A DNA stretch of 28,637 nucleotides from Pseudonocardia sp. (GCA_030147065.1 JASLAP010000625.1:1-28637), one strand, 5' to 3'; shown: positions 1-7,515, counted from the first letter of the stretch. Notes: generated by a model not told the origin, from the sequence alone. Made by a program: numbers and translations.

Positions 1-330
1 GCCCTCGCAGCGTGCCGACCGGCTGCGACGACACCACACGTGCTGCGCGAGCTACGACGAGCTGCGACAAACAAGCCGCCCGGCCGGCAGCGCCGAGCTG
101 CCCGGCACTCGCGCAGCCGGTGGCGGGTGGCGGGTGGCGCAGCCCGTCAGAGGCGCTCGCAGCGCGCCGGCAGGCTGCGAGGGCACACCACGTGCTGCGC
201 GAGCCGCGACGGCAACCCCGCTCCGGCCGCTGGGCAGGGCTGCCCGGCACCTCGCGCAGCCAGCGGCGGGTGGCGCAGCCCGTCGGAGGGCTGCAACGGC
301 GCACCACGGGCTGCCCGAGCCTCGACGGCC
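1..330. repeat. Imperfect ~150-bp tandem repeats with internal inverted repeats
   Basis: Positions 1-57 align with 153-212 (both begin G-C-G/C-CTCGCAGC), and 98-213 aligns with 239-330 (both begin CTGCCCGGCAC, followed by TCGCGCAGCC and GGCGGGTGGCGCAGCCCGTC). That gives about two and a half copies at a period of 140-152 bp, the last more diverged, and the array continues off the left edge. Each unit carries inverted repeats: CTCGCAGC at 156-163 pairs with GCTGCGAG at 174-181, and the same pair recurs at 4-11 and 22-28. CTCGCGCAGC and GCTGCGCGAG are also opposed within units. No reading frame here has a credible product. The rest of the gap to 426 shows nothing recognisable. It lies just downstream of the histidine kinase stop, so it may act in part as a transcript end; that is inference. 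Confidence 0.7.
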
Positions 331-426
331 GGCGTGGGCGCGACCGGTCGGCGACAAGCCTGCGGCCGGTCGGCACGTTGCGGGCGAGGACGCGCAGCCG
401 ACCCTCGTGGGGCTGCGCGAGCGGCA

Positions 427-1653
427 TCAGGCCGGGCTGCCGGCGAGGGTGGATCGTGGACGGGCGGGCGCGCCGGCGGAGGCGCGCCGGTGCAGCTCGA
501 CGCGCACATCGAGCCCGCCCCCGGGCCGCGCCCGCGCGGTCACCGTGCCGCCGTGCGCCCGCACCACCGCCGCGACGATCGACAGGCCGAGGCCGGATCC
601 GGACGCGGCGGTGCGGTCGCGGGTGCGCCGGAACGGCTCGAACAGCGCGGGCACGAGGTAGGCGGGGACCACCGGTCCGGTGTTGACGACCGTCACCCAC
701 GCGCGGCTGCCGACCGCACCGGCGGCCAGCTCCACCCGGCCGCCGGGGTGGTTGTAGCGGATCCCGTTCTGCACGAGGTTCTCCAGCACCCGTTCCAGCA
801 GGACCGGGTCGCCGGTGGTCGGCGCGGGCGTCCCGGACCGGACGAGTTCGACGCCGGCCTCGTCGGCCGCGGCGGCGGACCGGTCCTCGACGTGCCCGGC
901 GATCTCGTCGAGGTCGACGGCGGTGCGCTCGGTCAGGGCGGCCTCGCTGCGGGCCAGCAGGAGCAGCCCGTCGATCAGCCGCTCGTGCCGGGCGTTGACG
1001 GCCAGCAGCGTCTCGCCCAGGTCGCGCAGCTCGGGCGGGGCTCCGGGGCGGGTACTGGCCACCTCGATCAGCGTCCGGTTGATCGCCAGCGGGGTGCGCA
1101 GCTCGTGCGAGGCGTTGGCGACGAAGTGCCGCTGGCCCTCGAACGCCCGGCCCAGGCGCTCCAGCATGGCGTCGAAGGTGTCGGCGAGCTCGCGCAGCTC
1201 GTCGGCGGGGCCGCCCAGGGCGATGCGCTGGTGCAGGCCGCGGTCGTCGGCGACCCGGCGGGCGGTCTCGGTGATCCGGTGCAGCGGCCGCAGCACCCGT
1301 CCGGCCATCACCCAGCCCGACCCGACCGCGAGCACCCCGATCAGCGCAAGCGCCACCCCGGACTGGGCCAGCAGCAGGCCCAGGGTGTCGTTGCGGGCGG
1401 CCAACTGCTCGGCGGCGATCCCGGCCTCGATCCGCTCCAGCGACACCCCCGCCGGGATCGCGCTCACCAGGACGTCCCCGCCCGCCACCGCCGGCCGCGC
1501 GGCCAGCACCCGCATCCCGCTGGCCGGGCCGAGCCGGTCGGTCAGCGTGCGGCTGACCAGCAGGTAGCTCGCCAGCACCACCACCGCGCCGGCCGCGAAG
1601 AACATCACGCCGTAGACCAGCGTCAGCCGCACCCGGATCGACGGCCGGCCCAT
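427..1653 (-). CDS. Two-component sensor histidine kinase (HisKA type)
   Basis: This 408-aa membrane sensor kinase autophosphorylates on His and passes phosphate to the regulator encoded just upstream. A membrane segment at about residues 12-34 and a second at about 91-116 flank a short extracytoplasmic part of about 55 residues, too small for a large ligand domain. A HAMP-like linker (about 117-170) follows, then the HisKA motif ANASHELRTPLA with His183, an N-box LVQNGIRYN (Asn296) and the ATPase G-box SGSGLGLSIV (about 351-360). ATG at 1653 is chosen because it overlaps the regulator's stop by one base (TGATG) and begins right before the first membrane helix. Regulator and kinase form one operon. 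The stimulus is unknown; the divergent secreted Cys-repeat protein is a candidate target or partner. Family call is secure; role is inferred. Confidence 0.95.
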   Translation of the reverse strand: MGRPSIRVRLTLVYGVMFFAAGAVVVLASYLLVSRTLTDRLGPASGMRVLAARPAVAGGDVLVSAIPAGVSLERIEAGIAAEQLAARNDTLGLLLAQSGVALALIGVLAVGSGWVMAGRVLRPLHRITETARRVADDRGLHQRIALGGPADELRELADTFDAMLERLGRAFEGQRHFVANASHELRTPLAINRTLIEVASTRPGAPPELRDLGETLLAVNARHERLIDGLLLLARSEAALTERTAVDLDEIAGHVEDRSAAAADEAGVELVRSGTPAPTTGDPVLLERVLENLVQNGIRYNHPGGRVELAAGAVGSRAWVTVVNTGPVVPAYLVPALFEPFRRTRDRTAASGSGLGLSIVAAVVRAHGGTVTARARPGGGLDVRVELHRRASAGAPARPRSTLAGSPA

Positions 1654-2306
1654 CACGGGACCTGGTACCCGACGCCGGGCACGGTCTGCACCAGGGGCGG
1701 GTCGCCGAGCTTGCGGCGCAGCGTCATCACCGTCACCCGGACCACATTGGTGAACGGGTCGGTGTGCTCGTCCCAGACCTTCTCCAGCAGCCGTTCGGTG
1801 CTCACCGCTCCCCCGCCGGCCCGCAACAACTCCTCCAGCACGCCGAACTCCTTGCGGGTCAGCCGGACGTAGTGCCCGGCGCGGAAGACCTCGCGGCGGT
1901 GCGGGTCGAGCCGGACGTCGGCCCGGACGAGCACCGGCGGGATGGCCTGCGGCGGTCGCCGGGACAGCGCCCGCACCCGGGCGACCAGCTCGGTGAAGGC
2001 GAACGGCTTGGTCAGGTAGTCGTCGGCGCCCAGGGCCAGCCCGGCCACCCGGTCGGGCACGTCGGCGGCCGCGGTCAGCATCAGCACCCGCGCCGTGCCG
2101 GCGGCGACGAGGGCCCGGCACAGCTCGTCGCCGGGGGTGCCGGGCAGGTCCCGGTCGAGGACGACGACGTCGTAGTCGTTGGTCGCGATCCGCTCGCCGG
2201 CCGCGTCCCCGTCGAGCGCGACGTCGACCGCCATCGCCTCCCGCCGCAACCCCTCGGCGACGGCCGCGGCCAGCAGTTCCTCGTCCTCGACCACCAGCAC
2301 GCGCAC
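1653..2306 (-). CDS. OmpR/PhoB-family response regulator
   Basis: The protein is 217 aa and has a receiver domain (residues 1 to about 113) with acidic pocket EDEE at 7-10, phosphoacceptor Asp51 in VVVLDRDLPG, Thr78 and Lys100 in the LTKPF motif. A winged-helix DNA-binding domain follows (about 125-217), with LTRKEFGVLEELL and the C-terminal VQTVPGVGYQVP typical of the OmpR class. It is the partner of the histidine kinase whose ATG overlaps its stop. The start is set at GTG 2306, giving VRVLVVEDEE with little leader. An upstream in-frame ATG at 2342 is possible but would place the gene over one arm of the promoter dyad at 2329-2370. The dyad suggests autoregulation and shared control of the divergent secreted protein. 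Confidence 0.95.
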   Translation of the reverse strand: MRVLVVEDEELLAAAVAEGLRREAMAVDVALDGDAAGERIATNDYDVVVLDRDLPGTPGDELCRALVAAGTARVLMLTAAADVPDRVAGLALGADDYLTKPFAFTELVARVRALSRRPPQAIPPVLVRADVRLDPHRREVFRAGHYVRLTRKEFGVLEELLRAGGGAVSTERLLEKVWDEHTDPFTNVVRVTVMTLRRKLGDPPLVQTVPGVGYQVP

Positions 2307-2328
2307 GGCGTCGATCCTGCCCGGCCCC

Positions 2329-2370
2329 GATAAGACCGCCATAAGCGTTCCCGTTGATCGCCGTCTTATC
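2329..2370. promoter_or_regulatory. Dyad in the divergent promoter of the two-component operon and secreted protein
   Basis: GATAAGAC at 2329-2336 and GTCTTATC at 2363-2370 are perfect 8-bp inverted copies 26 bp apart. A related TTATGG/CATAAG element lies between them. The site sits in the 87-bp gap between the divergent regulator and the secreted protein gene and is AT-richer than its surroundings. It could bind the adjacent OmpR-type regulator, or the TTATC-like arms could be two divergent -10 elements. Which of the two cannot be decided by eye. Confidence 0.5.
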
Positions 2371-2393
2371 GCCGTCCCGCTGTCCTGGGCGCC

Positions 2394-2957
2394 ATGAAGC
2401 GAATCCTGTTCCTCGCCGCAGCCGTCCCCCTGCTCGTGCTGACCCTCGGCGCGGCCGGCCCGGCGGCCGCGACGCCACAGACCGATCCCGACGAGCAGGG
2501 CGGCCAGATCGCCCAGTGCCTGCGCGACCACGGCGTCGACGTGCCCGAGCAGCCGGCCGACGGCGAGCGGACGACGTTCACCATCGGCCCGGACGCCCGG
2601 GAGGCGCTGGAGGCCTGCGCGCCCCACGGCCTCGGCCGGCCGGTCGAGGTGGACCCGGCCGTGCGGGCGCAGATGCAGGAGTTCGTCGAGTGCCTGCGCG
2701 ACAACGGGGTGGAGCTGCCGGAGCCGGGGCTCGTCCGACGCGGCGCGGACGTGCTGGCCGACGGCGACCGCACCGCGGCGGTCCTCGTCGCGGTCCCGCG
2801 GGCCGCCGCGGATCCGGAGGTCGACGCGGCCCACGAGGCCTGCCGGGACCTGCTCCCGGAGCGGCCCGCCGGTGGGATCGTGATCAGTCGGGCCGGTGAT
2901 GTCGTCGCGGGCGAGGCGATCCCGGCGATCCCGGCGGAGCCGACGACCGGAGGCTGA
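2394..2957 (+). CDS. Secreted protein with duplicated Cys-containing repeat
   Basis: The product is 187 aa, function unknown. It has a Sec signal peptide: KR at 2-3, a hydrophobic core at about 4-21 and an AAA cleavage region near 24-26. There is no lipobox Cys. The mature part holds two copies of one motif: CLRDHGVDVPE (42-52) and CLRDNGVELPE (100-110). Each is followed by a second Cys in an EAC context (Cys75 and Cys150), so the four Cys fall two per repeat. Two disulfides are plausible outside the cell. Actinobacterial genomes often carry small secreted proteins with a 'C-(L/M)-R-x-x-G-V-x-x-P' motif beside two-component systems or MacB-type exporters, from general recollection. It is divergent from the regulator/kinase operon over an 87-bp gap. 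A strong hairpin follows at 2988. Confidence 0.85.
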   Translation: MKRILFLAAAVPLLVLTLGAAGPAAATPQTDPDEQGGQIAQCLRDHGVDVPEQPADGERTTFTIGPDAREALEACAPHGLGRPVEVDPAVRAQMQEFVECLRDNGVELPEPGLVRRGADVLADGDRTAAVLVAVPRAAADPEVDAAHEACRDLLPERPAGGIVISRAGDVVAGEAIPAIPAEPTTGG

Positions 2958-2987
2958 GCCAGGCCGGTCGGGGGACCGGTCCGCCAC

Positions 2988-3027
2988 GGCAGCACGCCCT
3001 GCCCGGGGAGCGGCGGGGCGTGCTGCC
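2988..3027 (+). terminator. Hairpin terminator after the secreted protein gene
   Basis: GGCAGCACGCCC (2988-2999) and GGGCGTGCTGCC (3016-3027) form a perfect 12-bp stem around a 16-nt loop. It starts 30 bases after the stop codon. There is no U-tract, which is common for actinobacterial hairpin terminators. It also insulates the tRNA gene downstream. Confidence 0.7.
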
Positions 3028-3061
3028 GGTACCGAGCGCGCTAGGCTCTGCGAGCACGACA

Positions 3062-3138
3062 CGGGGTGTGGCGCAGCTTGGTAGCGCACTCGCTTTGGGA
3101 GCGAGGGGCCGTGGGTTCAAATCCCGCCACCCCGACCA
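3062..3138 (+). tRNA. tRNA-Pro, anticodon TGG
   Basis: The 77-nt cloverleaf can be read directly. The acceptor CGGGGTG (3062-3068) pairs with CACCCCG (3128-3134), discriminator A is at 3135, and CCA is encoded at 3136-3138. The D arm contains GCGCAGCTTGGTAGCGC. The anticodon stem CTCGC/GCGAG encloses the loop TTTGGGA with anticodon TGG at 3096-3098. The T arm has GTGGG-TTCAAAT-CCCGC. This tRNA decodes CCA and other Pro codons by wobble. A likely -10 box TAGGCT lies at 3042-3047. No obvious -35 is visible. Confidence 0.97.
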
Positions 3139-3331
3139 GGTCAGAGGCTTGATCCACAGATTCGGCCGGCCGCTTTGCGGTCCGGGTGTAGCAGCCGTGT
3201 AGCAACGGGTGCTCAAACGTCCCACTCGATCCGGTCCAGCGCTTCGCGCATGCAGCCAGGGAGTACAGCAACGCCCAGCTCCACGGAACACCTGCGTTGC
3301 TGAGTTGGCGGCCCTGACCCACGATCACCGG
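3139..3331. other. Non-coding stretch downstream of tRNA-Pro
   Basis: I find no credible gene in these 193 bases, which are less GC-rich than the surroundings. They contain a short direct repeat GTGTAGCA at 3187-3194 and again about 11 bases on. tRNA 3' ends are common integration targets, so this could be a relic of a lost element, but no second copy of the tRNA end or integrase fragment is visible in the window. Confidence 0.4.
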
Positions 3332-3694
3332 ATGACCGATGACCCCGATCTCCAGGACGTGATCAACGGCGAGCTACAGCTGCACGACCCGGCTGTGCGG
3401 CAGGCACCGGCGATCGCCGCGGAGCTGCTGGACCCGGACTTCCAGGAGTTCGGCGCGTCCGGGCACGTCTGGGACCGGGCCTCGATCCTCGACACGATGG
3501 CCGCCGAGGACCCACCACCGCTGGTCACGAGCAACTTGGTCGCTACCCGACTCGCCGACGACATCATCTTCCTGACCTACCGGACACAGAGTCCCGGCCG
3601 GACCGCCCTGCGCAGCTCGCTGTGGCGGCGTCGGCACGGTGGTCCGTGGCGGATCTACTTCCACCAGGGAACCGTGCAGCCGATGGGCGGCTGA
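3332..3694 (+). CDS. NTF2-like / DUF4440 family protein
   Basis: This small protein of 120 aa resembles the NTF2/SnoaL cone fold, DUF4440 branch. The N-terminal half has LLDPDFQEFGASGHVWDRAS (about residues 28-47), a signature seen in that branch. A WRIYFHQGT strand near the C-terminus matches the usual last beta strand ending in W-R-(I/L)-x-H. The length is typical for a single domain. No catalytic residues can be assigned; members range from enzymes to ligand-binding proteins. The start ATG at 3332 gives MTDDPDLQDVINGE and removes a low-quality upstream extension. No operon partner is evident: the next gene begins 141 bases on and has its own RBS. The gap contains a small dyad TCACG-AA-CGTGA at 3737-3748. 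Confidence 0.85.
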   Translation: MTDDPDLQDVINGELQLHDPAVRQAPAIAAELLDPDFQEFGASGHVWDRASILDTMAAEDPPPLVTSNLVATRLADDIIFLTYRTQSPGRTALRSSLWRRRHGGPWRIYFHQGTVQPMGG

Positions 3695-3835
3695 CACCAG
3701 GCCCACCAGCCGGCACGCAACGAGATCACCGGCCGTTCACGAACGTGACGGCACCTCTTCGCGTCGGGGCCGCGGGGAACTCCACGTGCACGACCGATCA
3801 TCCGGGGGACCCGGAACCGGCGGAGGGTGTCCTCG

Positions 3836-5203
3836 ATGTTCGTACGTCGCATCGCTGTGGTCGGGACCGGCTACGTCGGCCTGACCACCGGCGCCTGCCT
3901 GGCGTCGCTGGGGCACCGGGTGGTGTGCGCCGACGTCGACCAGGCCAAGATCGAGCGGCTGCGGGCCGGTGAGATCGGGATCCGCGAGGACGGTCTCGCC
4001 GACCTGGTCGTGGAGGGCATGGCCGCCGGGCGGTTGTCGTTCGTGGTCGGCGCCTCGGCGGCCCTGGCCGAGCTGGCCCGCGAGGGCGACCCGGTCGAGG
4101 TGATGTTCCTCTGCGTCCCCACCCCGATGGGCGTCGGCGGGGTCGCCGACCTCAGCGCGGTGGAGTCGGTGCTGGAGGAGACCCGGGAGTCGCTGCCCGC
4201 GGGCTCGGTCGTGGTCAACAAGTCGACGGTGCCGGTCGGCACCGCCGAGCGGACCGCGGAGCTGCTCGACCGCGACGACATCGGCATCGTCAGCAACCCG
4301 GAGTTCCTCCGCGAGGGCACCGCGGTGCACGACTTCCTGAACCCCGACCGGGTCGTGGTCGGGTCGAGCCAGCAGGACGCGGCCGAGCGGGTCGCCGCCC
4401 TGTACGCCCGGCTCGGCGCGCCGACCGTGCTGACCGACGCGGCCAGCGCCGAGATGATCAAGTACTCGGCGAACTGCTTCCTGGCCATGAAGCTGTCCTA
4501 CGTCAACGCCATCGCCGAGCTCTGCGAGCGGCTCGACGCCGACATCGCCGACGTCACCGAGGGCATCGGCTACGACAAGCGGATCGGCCAGTCGTTCCTC
4601 GCGCCCGGTCCCGGCTGGGGCGGGTCGTGCCTGCCGAAGGACACCCACGCGCTGCTGCAGGTGGCCGACTCGGCCGACTTCGAGTTCCGGCTGCTGCGGG
4701 CCACCATCGACACCAACACCCGCCAGCTGCAGCGGATGGTCGACAAGATCCGCACGATGGTCACCGGCAAGCGGACCGGGTCGCTGAGCCGGCGCCGGCT
4801 GGCGCTGTTCGGGCTGACCTTCAAGGCCGGCACCGACGACCTGCGCGACTCGCCGGCCCTGGGCGTCGCGGCGCTGCTCAAGCAGGCCGGCGCCGAACTG
4901 GTCGGCTACGACCCGGGGGTGACCGGGAGCGGGGCCAGCATCGACGGGTCCCTGCTGACCGTCGTCGACGACCCGTACCTGGCGGCCAAGGACGTCGCGG
5001 CGATCGTGATCCTCACCGAGTGGCCGGAGTTCCGCCAGCTCGACTGGCAGCGGCTGGCCGGCGTGGCCGGCGACTGCTGCGTGATCGACACCCGCAACCT
5101 GCTGGACCCCGACGTGCTCGACCGGGCCGGGTTGTCCTGGGCCGGGGTCGGGCGGGGCGGCCGCTCGCCGCGCCCCGGCCTCAGCCCGGCCGCGAACGCC
5201 TGA
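3836..5203 (+). CDS. ugd: UDP-glucose 6-dehydrogenase
   Basis: It catalyses the NAD-dependent four-electron oxidation of UDP-glucose to UDP-glucuronate, a precursor for cell-surface polysaccharides and glycosylation. The protein is 455 aa, normal for bacterial Ugd/TuaD. Visible motifs are the Rossmann loop GTGYVGL (10-16), CVPTP (93-97), STVPVGT (130-136), NPEFLREG (154-161), a MIKYSANCFLAMK helix with conserved Lys209 and Asn213, and the catalytic cysteine in GPGWGGSCLPKD (Cys265). The C-terminal UDP-binding domain begins LALFGLTFKAGTDDLRDSP. ATG 3836 is preferred because GGAGG lies nine bases upstream; GTG 3827 in the same frame would touch the RBS. The last ~20 residues are a Pro/Gly/Arg-rich tail. 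No glycosyltransferase or polysaccharide cluster is nearby, so it appears to stand alone. Confidence 0.96.
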   Translation: MFVRRIAVVGTGYVGLTTGACLASLGHRVVCADVDQAKIERLRAGEIGIREDGLADLVVEGMAAGRLSFVVGASAALAELAREGDPVEVMFLCVPTPMGVGGVADLSAVESVLEETRESLPAGSVVVNKSTVPVGTAERTAELLDRDDIGIVSNPEFLREGTAVHDFLNPDRVVVGSSQQDAAERVAALYARLGAPTVLTDAASAEMIKYSANCFLAMKLSYVNAIAELCERLDADIADVTEGIGYDKRIGQSFLAPGPGWGGSCLPKDTHALLQVADSADFEFRLLRATIDTNTRQLQRMVDKIRTMVTGKRTGSLSRRRLALFGLTFKAGTDDLRDSPALGVAALLKQAGAELVGYDPGVTGSGASIDGSLLTVVDDPYLAAKDVAAIVILTEWPEFRQLDWQRLAGVAGDCCVIDTRNLLDPDVLDRAGLSWAGVGRGGRSPRPGLSPAANA

Positions 5204-5212
5204 TCCGGCCGG

Positions 5213-6622
5213 TCAGCAGGCCAGGGGGGCGCCCGGGGGGTTGCCGTCCATCCGGCGGACGAACGCGTCCGCCACCTCGGCGGGCCGCGCGGCACAGGCC
5301 TGCTCGACCGTCCCGAACGGTCCCAGGTAGACGGAGTACACGGCATTCCCGTTGAGGTAGGGCGTCGTCGACGGGCAGCTCGCGGGTCCGTACAGGTAGT
5401 TCGCCTCGGGGAAGGCGTCCAGGTGGCGCTGCACCTGGACCGCGTACGTCTCCGGCGAGACGGCCGCGCCGATGAACACCACGTACCCGTCGTCGCAGGG
5501 CGGGTTGGACACCGGCACGGTCAGGCCCAGGTCGCCCTGAGCGACCGGCGGCGGAGGCGGGGGCTCCTCCTCCCCGCGGGACACGTTCCACCACACCGCC
5601 AGCCCACCGGCGACGGCTGCCAGCACCAGGACCAGCCCCACCAGGACGCCCACCATCGGGCGCCGCTTCCGCGGGGGCTTCCTCGACGGGACCGGCGGGC
5701 GCGGCTGGGCGGGCCCGCCCACGGGTGCCGGCGGTTGGGCCGGCGGTTGGGCAGGCATGGTCAGCGTCTGGGCGAGCCGGTCCGCCGACGCCGCGTTCGC
5801 GGCGTCGCGCAGCGCGTCCGGTCCGGGGAACCGCGCTTCGGGCGCCGCCGCCATCCCCTGGGCCACCACCTCGTCCCAGCGCCGCGACAGGTCCGGACGC
5901 CGTTCGGTGGGCCGCGGACGCGGCGCGTTCGCGTGGGCGTTCAGCAGCGCGAACATGTGGTCCACCGGGAACGGCTTGGCGCCGGTCAGCATCTCGTACA
6001 GCACGCAGGTCAGCGCATAGACGTCGGCGCGGCCGTCGACGGAGCGGGTGCCGGCGAACTGCTCGGGCGCCATGTAGCTCATCGTGCCGACCGCCGAGCC
6101 GGCCGAGGTCAGCGTGGCCTCGACCGTCGAGTCGCCCAGGCCCGAGCGGCGGGCGATGCCGAAGTCGGCCAGGTAGGCGTGGTCGTTCGCGGTGAGCAGG
6201 ATGTTCGACGGCTTGACGTCGCGGTGCACCAGGCCGGCCGCGTGGGCGGTGGCCAGCGCGTCGCACACCTGGGCCAGGACCGCGGCGGCCCGCGCCGGGG
6301 GGAACGGGCCGTCCTCCCGCAGGGCGGTGGCCAGGTCCCGGCCCTCGATGAGTTGCATGTCGATGTAGAGGCGGCCGTCGATCTGGCCGTAGCTGTGCAC
6401 GTGGACCAGGTGCGGGCCGCTCAACCGGGCCACGGTCCTGGCCTCGCGCTCGAACCGCTCGAACTCCGCGGTGCCGGGGGTGATCTCCCGGCGCAGGAGC
6501 TTCAGCGCCACCGGCCGGTCGTGCAGCCTGGTGTCGCGGGCCCGCCAGACCTCCCCCATGCCGCCGGCCCCGATCGGCGCGTCGAGCAGGTAGTGACCGA
6601 ACCTCTCGCCCACCCGTGCCAC
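5213..6622 (-). CDS. Transmembrane Ser/Thr protein kinase, PknB-like, with extracytoplasmic Cys domain
   Basis: The protein is 469 aa. The kinase domain starts almost at the N-terminus: glycine loop GAGGMGEV (18-25), ATP-binding Lys41, catalytic loop HRDVKPSN (133-140), DFG (153-155) and APE (185-187), all intact. A Pro-rich juxtamembrane linker (about 288-322) ends in the basic stop PPRKRRP, followed by one membrane helix (about 323-346). The outside part (about 347-469) has a poly-Pro stretch and a compact domain, GYVVFIGAAVSPETYAVQ onward, with four Cys (376, 416, 443, 469). It has no PASTA repeats, so it is not an orthologue of PknB proper. GTG 6622 is chosen because it begins beside the kinase fold and because a likely -10 TACGAT (minus strand, 6701-6696) lies between it and the upstream in-frame GTG 6706. 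GTG 6613 is also possible. The stop faces ugd nine bases away. Confidence 0.93.
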   Translation of the reverse strand: MARVGERFGHYLLDAPIGAGGMGEVWRARDTRLHDRPVALKLLRREITPGTAEFERFEREARTVARLSGPHLVHVHSYGQIDGRLYIDMQLIEGRDLATALREDGPFPPARAAAVLAQVCDALATAHAAGLVHRDVKPSNILLTANDHAYLADFGIARRSGLGDSTVEATLTSAGSAVGTMSYMAPEQFAGTRSVDGRADVYALTCVLYEMLTGAKPFPVDHMFALLNAHANAPRPRPTERRPDLSRRWDEVVAQGMAAAPEARFPGPDALRDAANAASADRLAQTLTMPAQPPAQPPAPVGGPAQPRPPVPSRKPPRKRRPMVGVLVGLVLVLAAVAGGLAVWWNVSRGEEEPPPPPPVAQGDLGLTVPVSNPPCDDGYVVFIGAAVSPETYAVQVQRHLDAFPEANYLYGPASCPSTTPYLNGNAVYSVYLGPFGTVEQACAARPAEVADAFVRRMDGNPPGAPLAC

Positions 6623-6729
6623 CCCCGGTCGCCCCCGCGAAGTCGCCGCGCCCGCTCCCGAGGTGCGGGCCGGGCCGCGGCGGTTCCCGTGGGTGATCGT
6701 AGACACGCCCTGCGCCGGACCGGCCCGCG

Positions 6730-7455
6730 CTACTTCTTCTGCCGGCGGCTGCCGCCGTGCCAGTCCTGCTCGACGCCCACCTCGCCGTCGTCGACGCCGA
6801 GGCCACGCAGCTGCGGCAGTTCGCGCAGACTCCGCTTGAGCTCGGCGAACCCCGGGAACCGGGCGAGCGCGACGACGTGCTCCCACAGCGCCTCGGCCTC
6901 CTCGGGGGCCGGCAGCCGGCTGATCACCGGGCCGAAGAAGGCCACCCCGGCCGGGGGCTCGAAGTGGATGATGGGCGTGCCGACGTCCTTGCCGGTGAGC
7001 GCGAGGGCCTCGTCGGTCTCCGCCTGGATGGTGGCGTCCCACGACGCGTCCTCCAGGGCGGCGGACAGGTCCACCGGCAGCCCGGCGGCCGCGAGGGCCG
7101 GTTCGACGAACCCGGCGGTGCCGCGCTCGGCGCCCGAGCTGTCGGGCGTCGGCGCGCTGTCGAAGATGCGCTCCCCCAGCGCCGCGTACAGCCCGCCGAC
7201 GGCGGCCCGGCCGTGCTCGGCGCGGGCGCGGGCGGCGACCCGCAGCAGCCGCAGGCCCGCGGTGTGGCCCGCCTCGTACTCCGGCGGGAAGTGCGCGTCG
7301 TAGTCGATGTGGGCGTTGAGCAGCCGCAGCGAGATGAACCGCCAGTCCACCGCGTAGTCCCGCCGGGACTGCACCGTGCGCACCCACTTGCTGGTCATCC
7401 AGGCGAACGGGCACACCGGGTCGAAGTAGTAGTTGATGTCTGCTCGGTCGGTCAC
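6730..7455 (-). CDS. DsbA-family protein, Rv2466c-like (mycothiol-linked reductase family)
   Basis: The protein is 241 aa and closely resembles the M. tuberculosis Rv2466c type of thioredoxin-fold protein. Shared features are an N-terminal FDPVCPFAW strand/helix, TSKWV, a cis-Pro region GTPIIHF, and GVAFFGPVISRLP followed by a LW...P-FAELKR ending. Rv2466c is known as a mycothiol-dependent nitroreductase with a two-Cys CPWC centre. Here the motif reads C15-P-F-A18, so the second Cys is Ala and the protein must act with a single thiol, if it is active. The start is GTG 7455, giving (M)TDRADINYYFDP; I see no clear RBS. A basic tail GGSRRQKK ends the protein. It lies between the TetR gene and the kinase gene, all on the same strand, with gaps of 60 and 107 bases, so independent expression is likely. 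Confidence 0.9.
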   Translation of the reverse strand: MTDRADINYYFDPVCPFAWMTSKWVRTVQSRRDYAVDWRFISLRLLNAHIDYDAHFPPEYEAGHTAGLRLLRVAARARAEHGRAAVGGLYAALGERIFDSAPTPDSSGAERGTAGFVEPALAAAGLPVDLSAALEDASWDATIQAETDEALALTGKDVGTPIIHFEPPAGVAFFGPVISRLPAPEEAEALWEHVVALARFPGFAELKRSLRELPQLRGLGVDDGEVGVEQDWHGGSRRQKK

Positions 7456-7515
7456 GTCCGCATGGTCGCAGGAACGTGCCCGTCCGGCTGAGGATCCGGC
7501 GCAGACCTCGGCTGG

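Noticed and set aside
1..330. CRISPR array
   Set aside because: The units are about 150 bp, imperfect and adjacent, without regular spacers or cas genes.
40..1872. Long plus-strand frame of 610 codons over the histidine kinase
   Set aside because: It is a shadow of the kinase and regulator genes; composition is low complexity with no domain, typical for GC-rich DNA.
2884..3328. Minus-strand open frames across tRNA-Pro resembling 'GVAGFEPTAPRSQSECATKLRHTP' and 'WSGWRDLNPRPLAPKASALPSCATPR' proteins
   Set aside because: These are translations of the antisense of the tRNA-Pro gene, a well-known source of false database proteins.
3836..5203. Part of a polysaccharide gene cluster around ugd
   Set aside because: No glycosyltransferase, flippase or sugar-nucleotide gene is adjacent.
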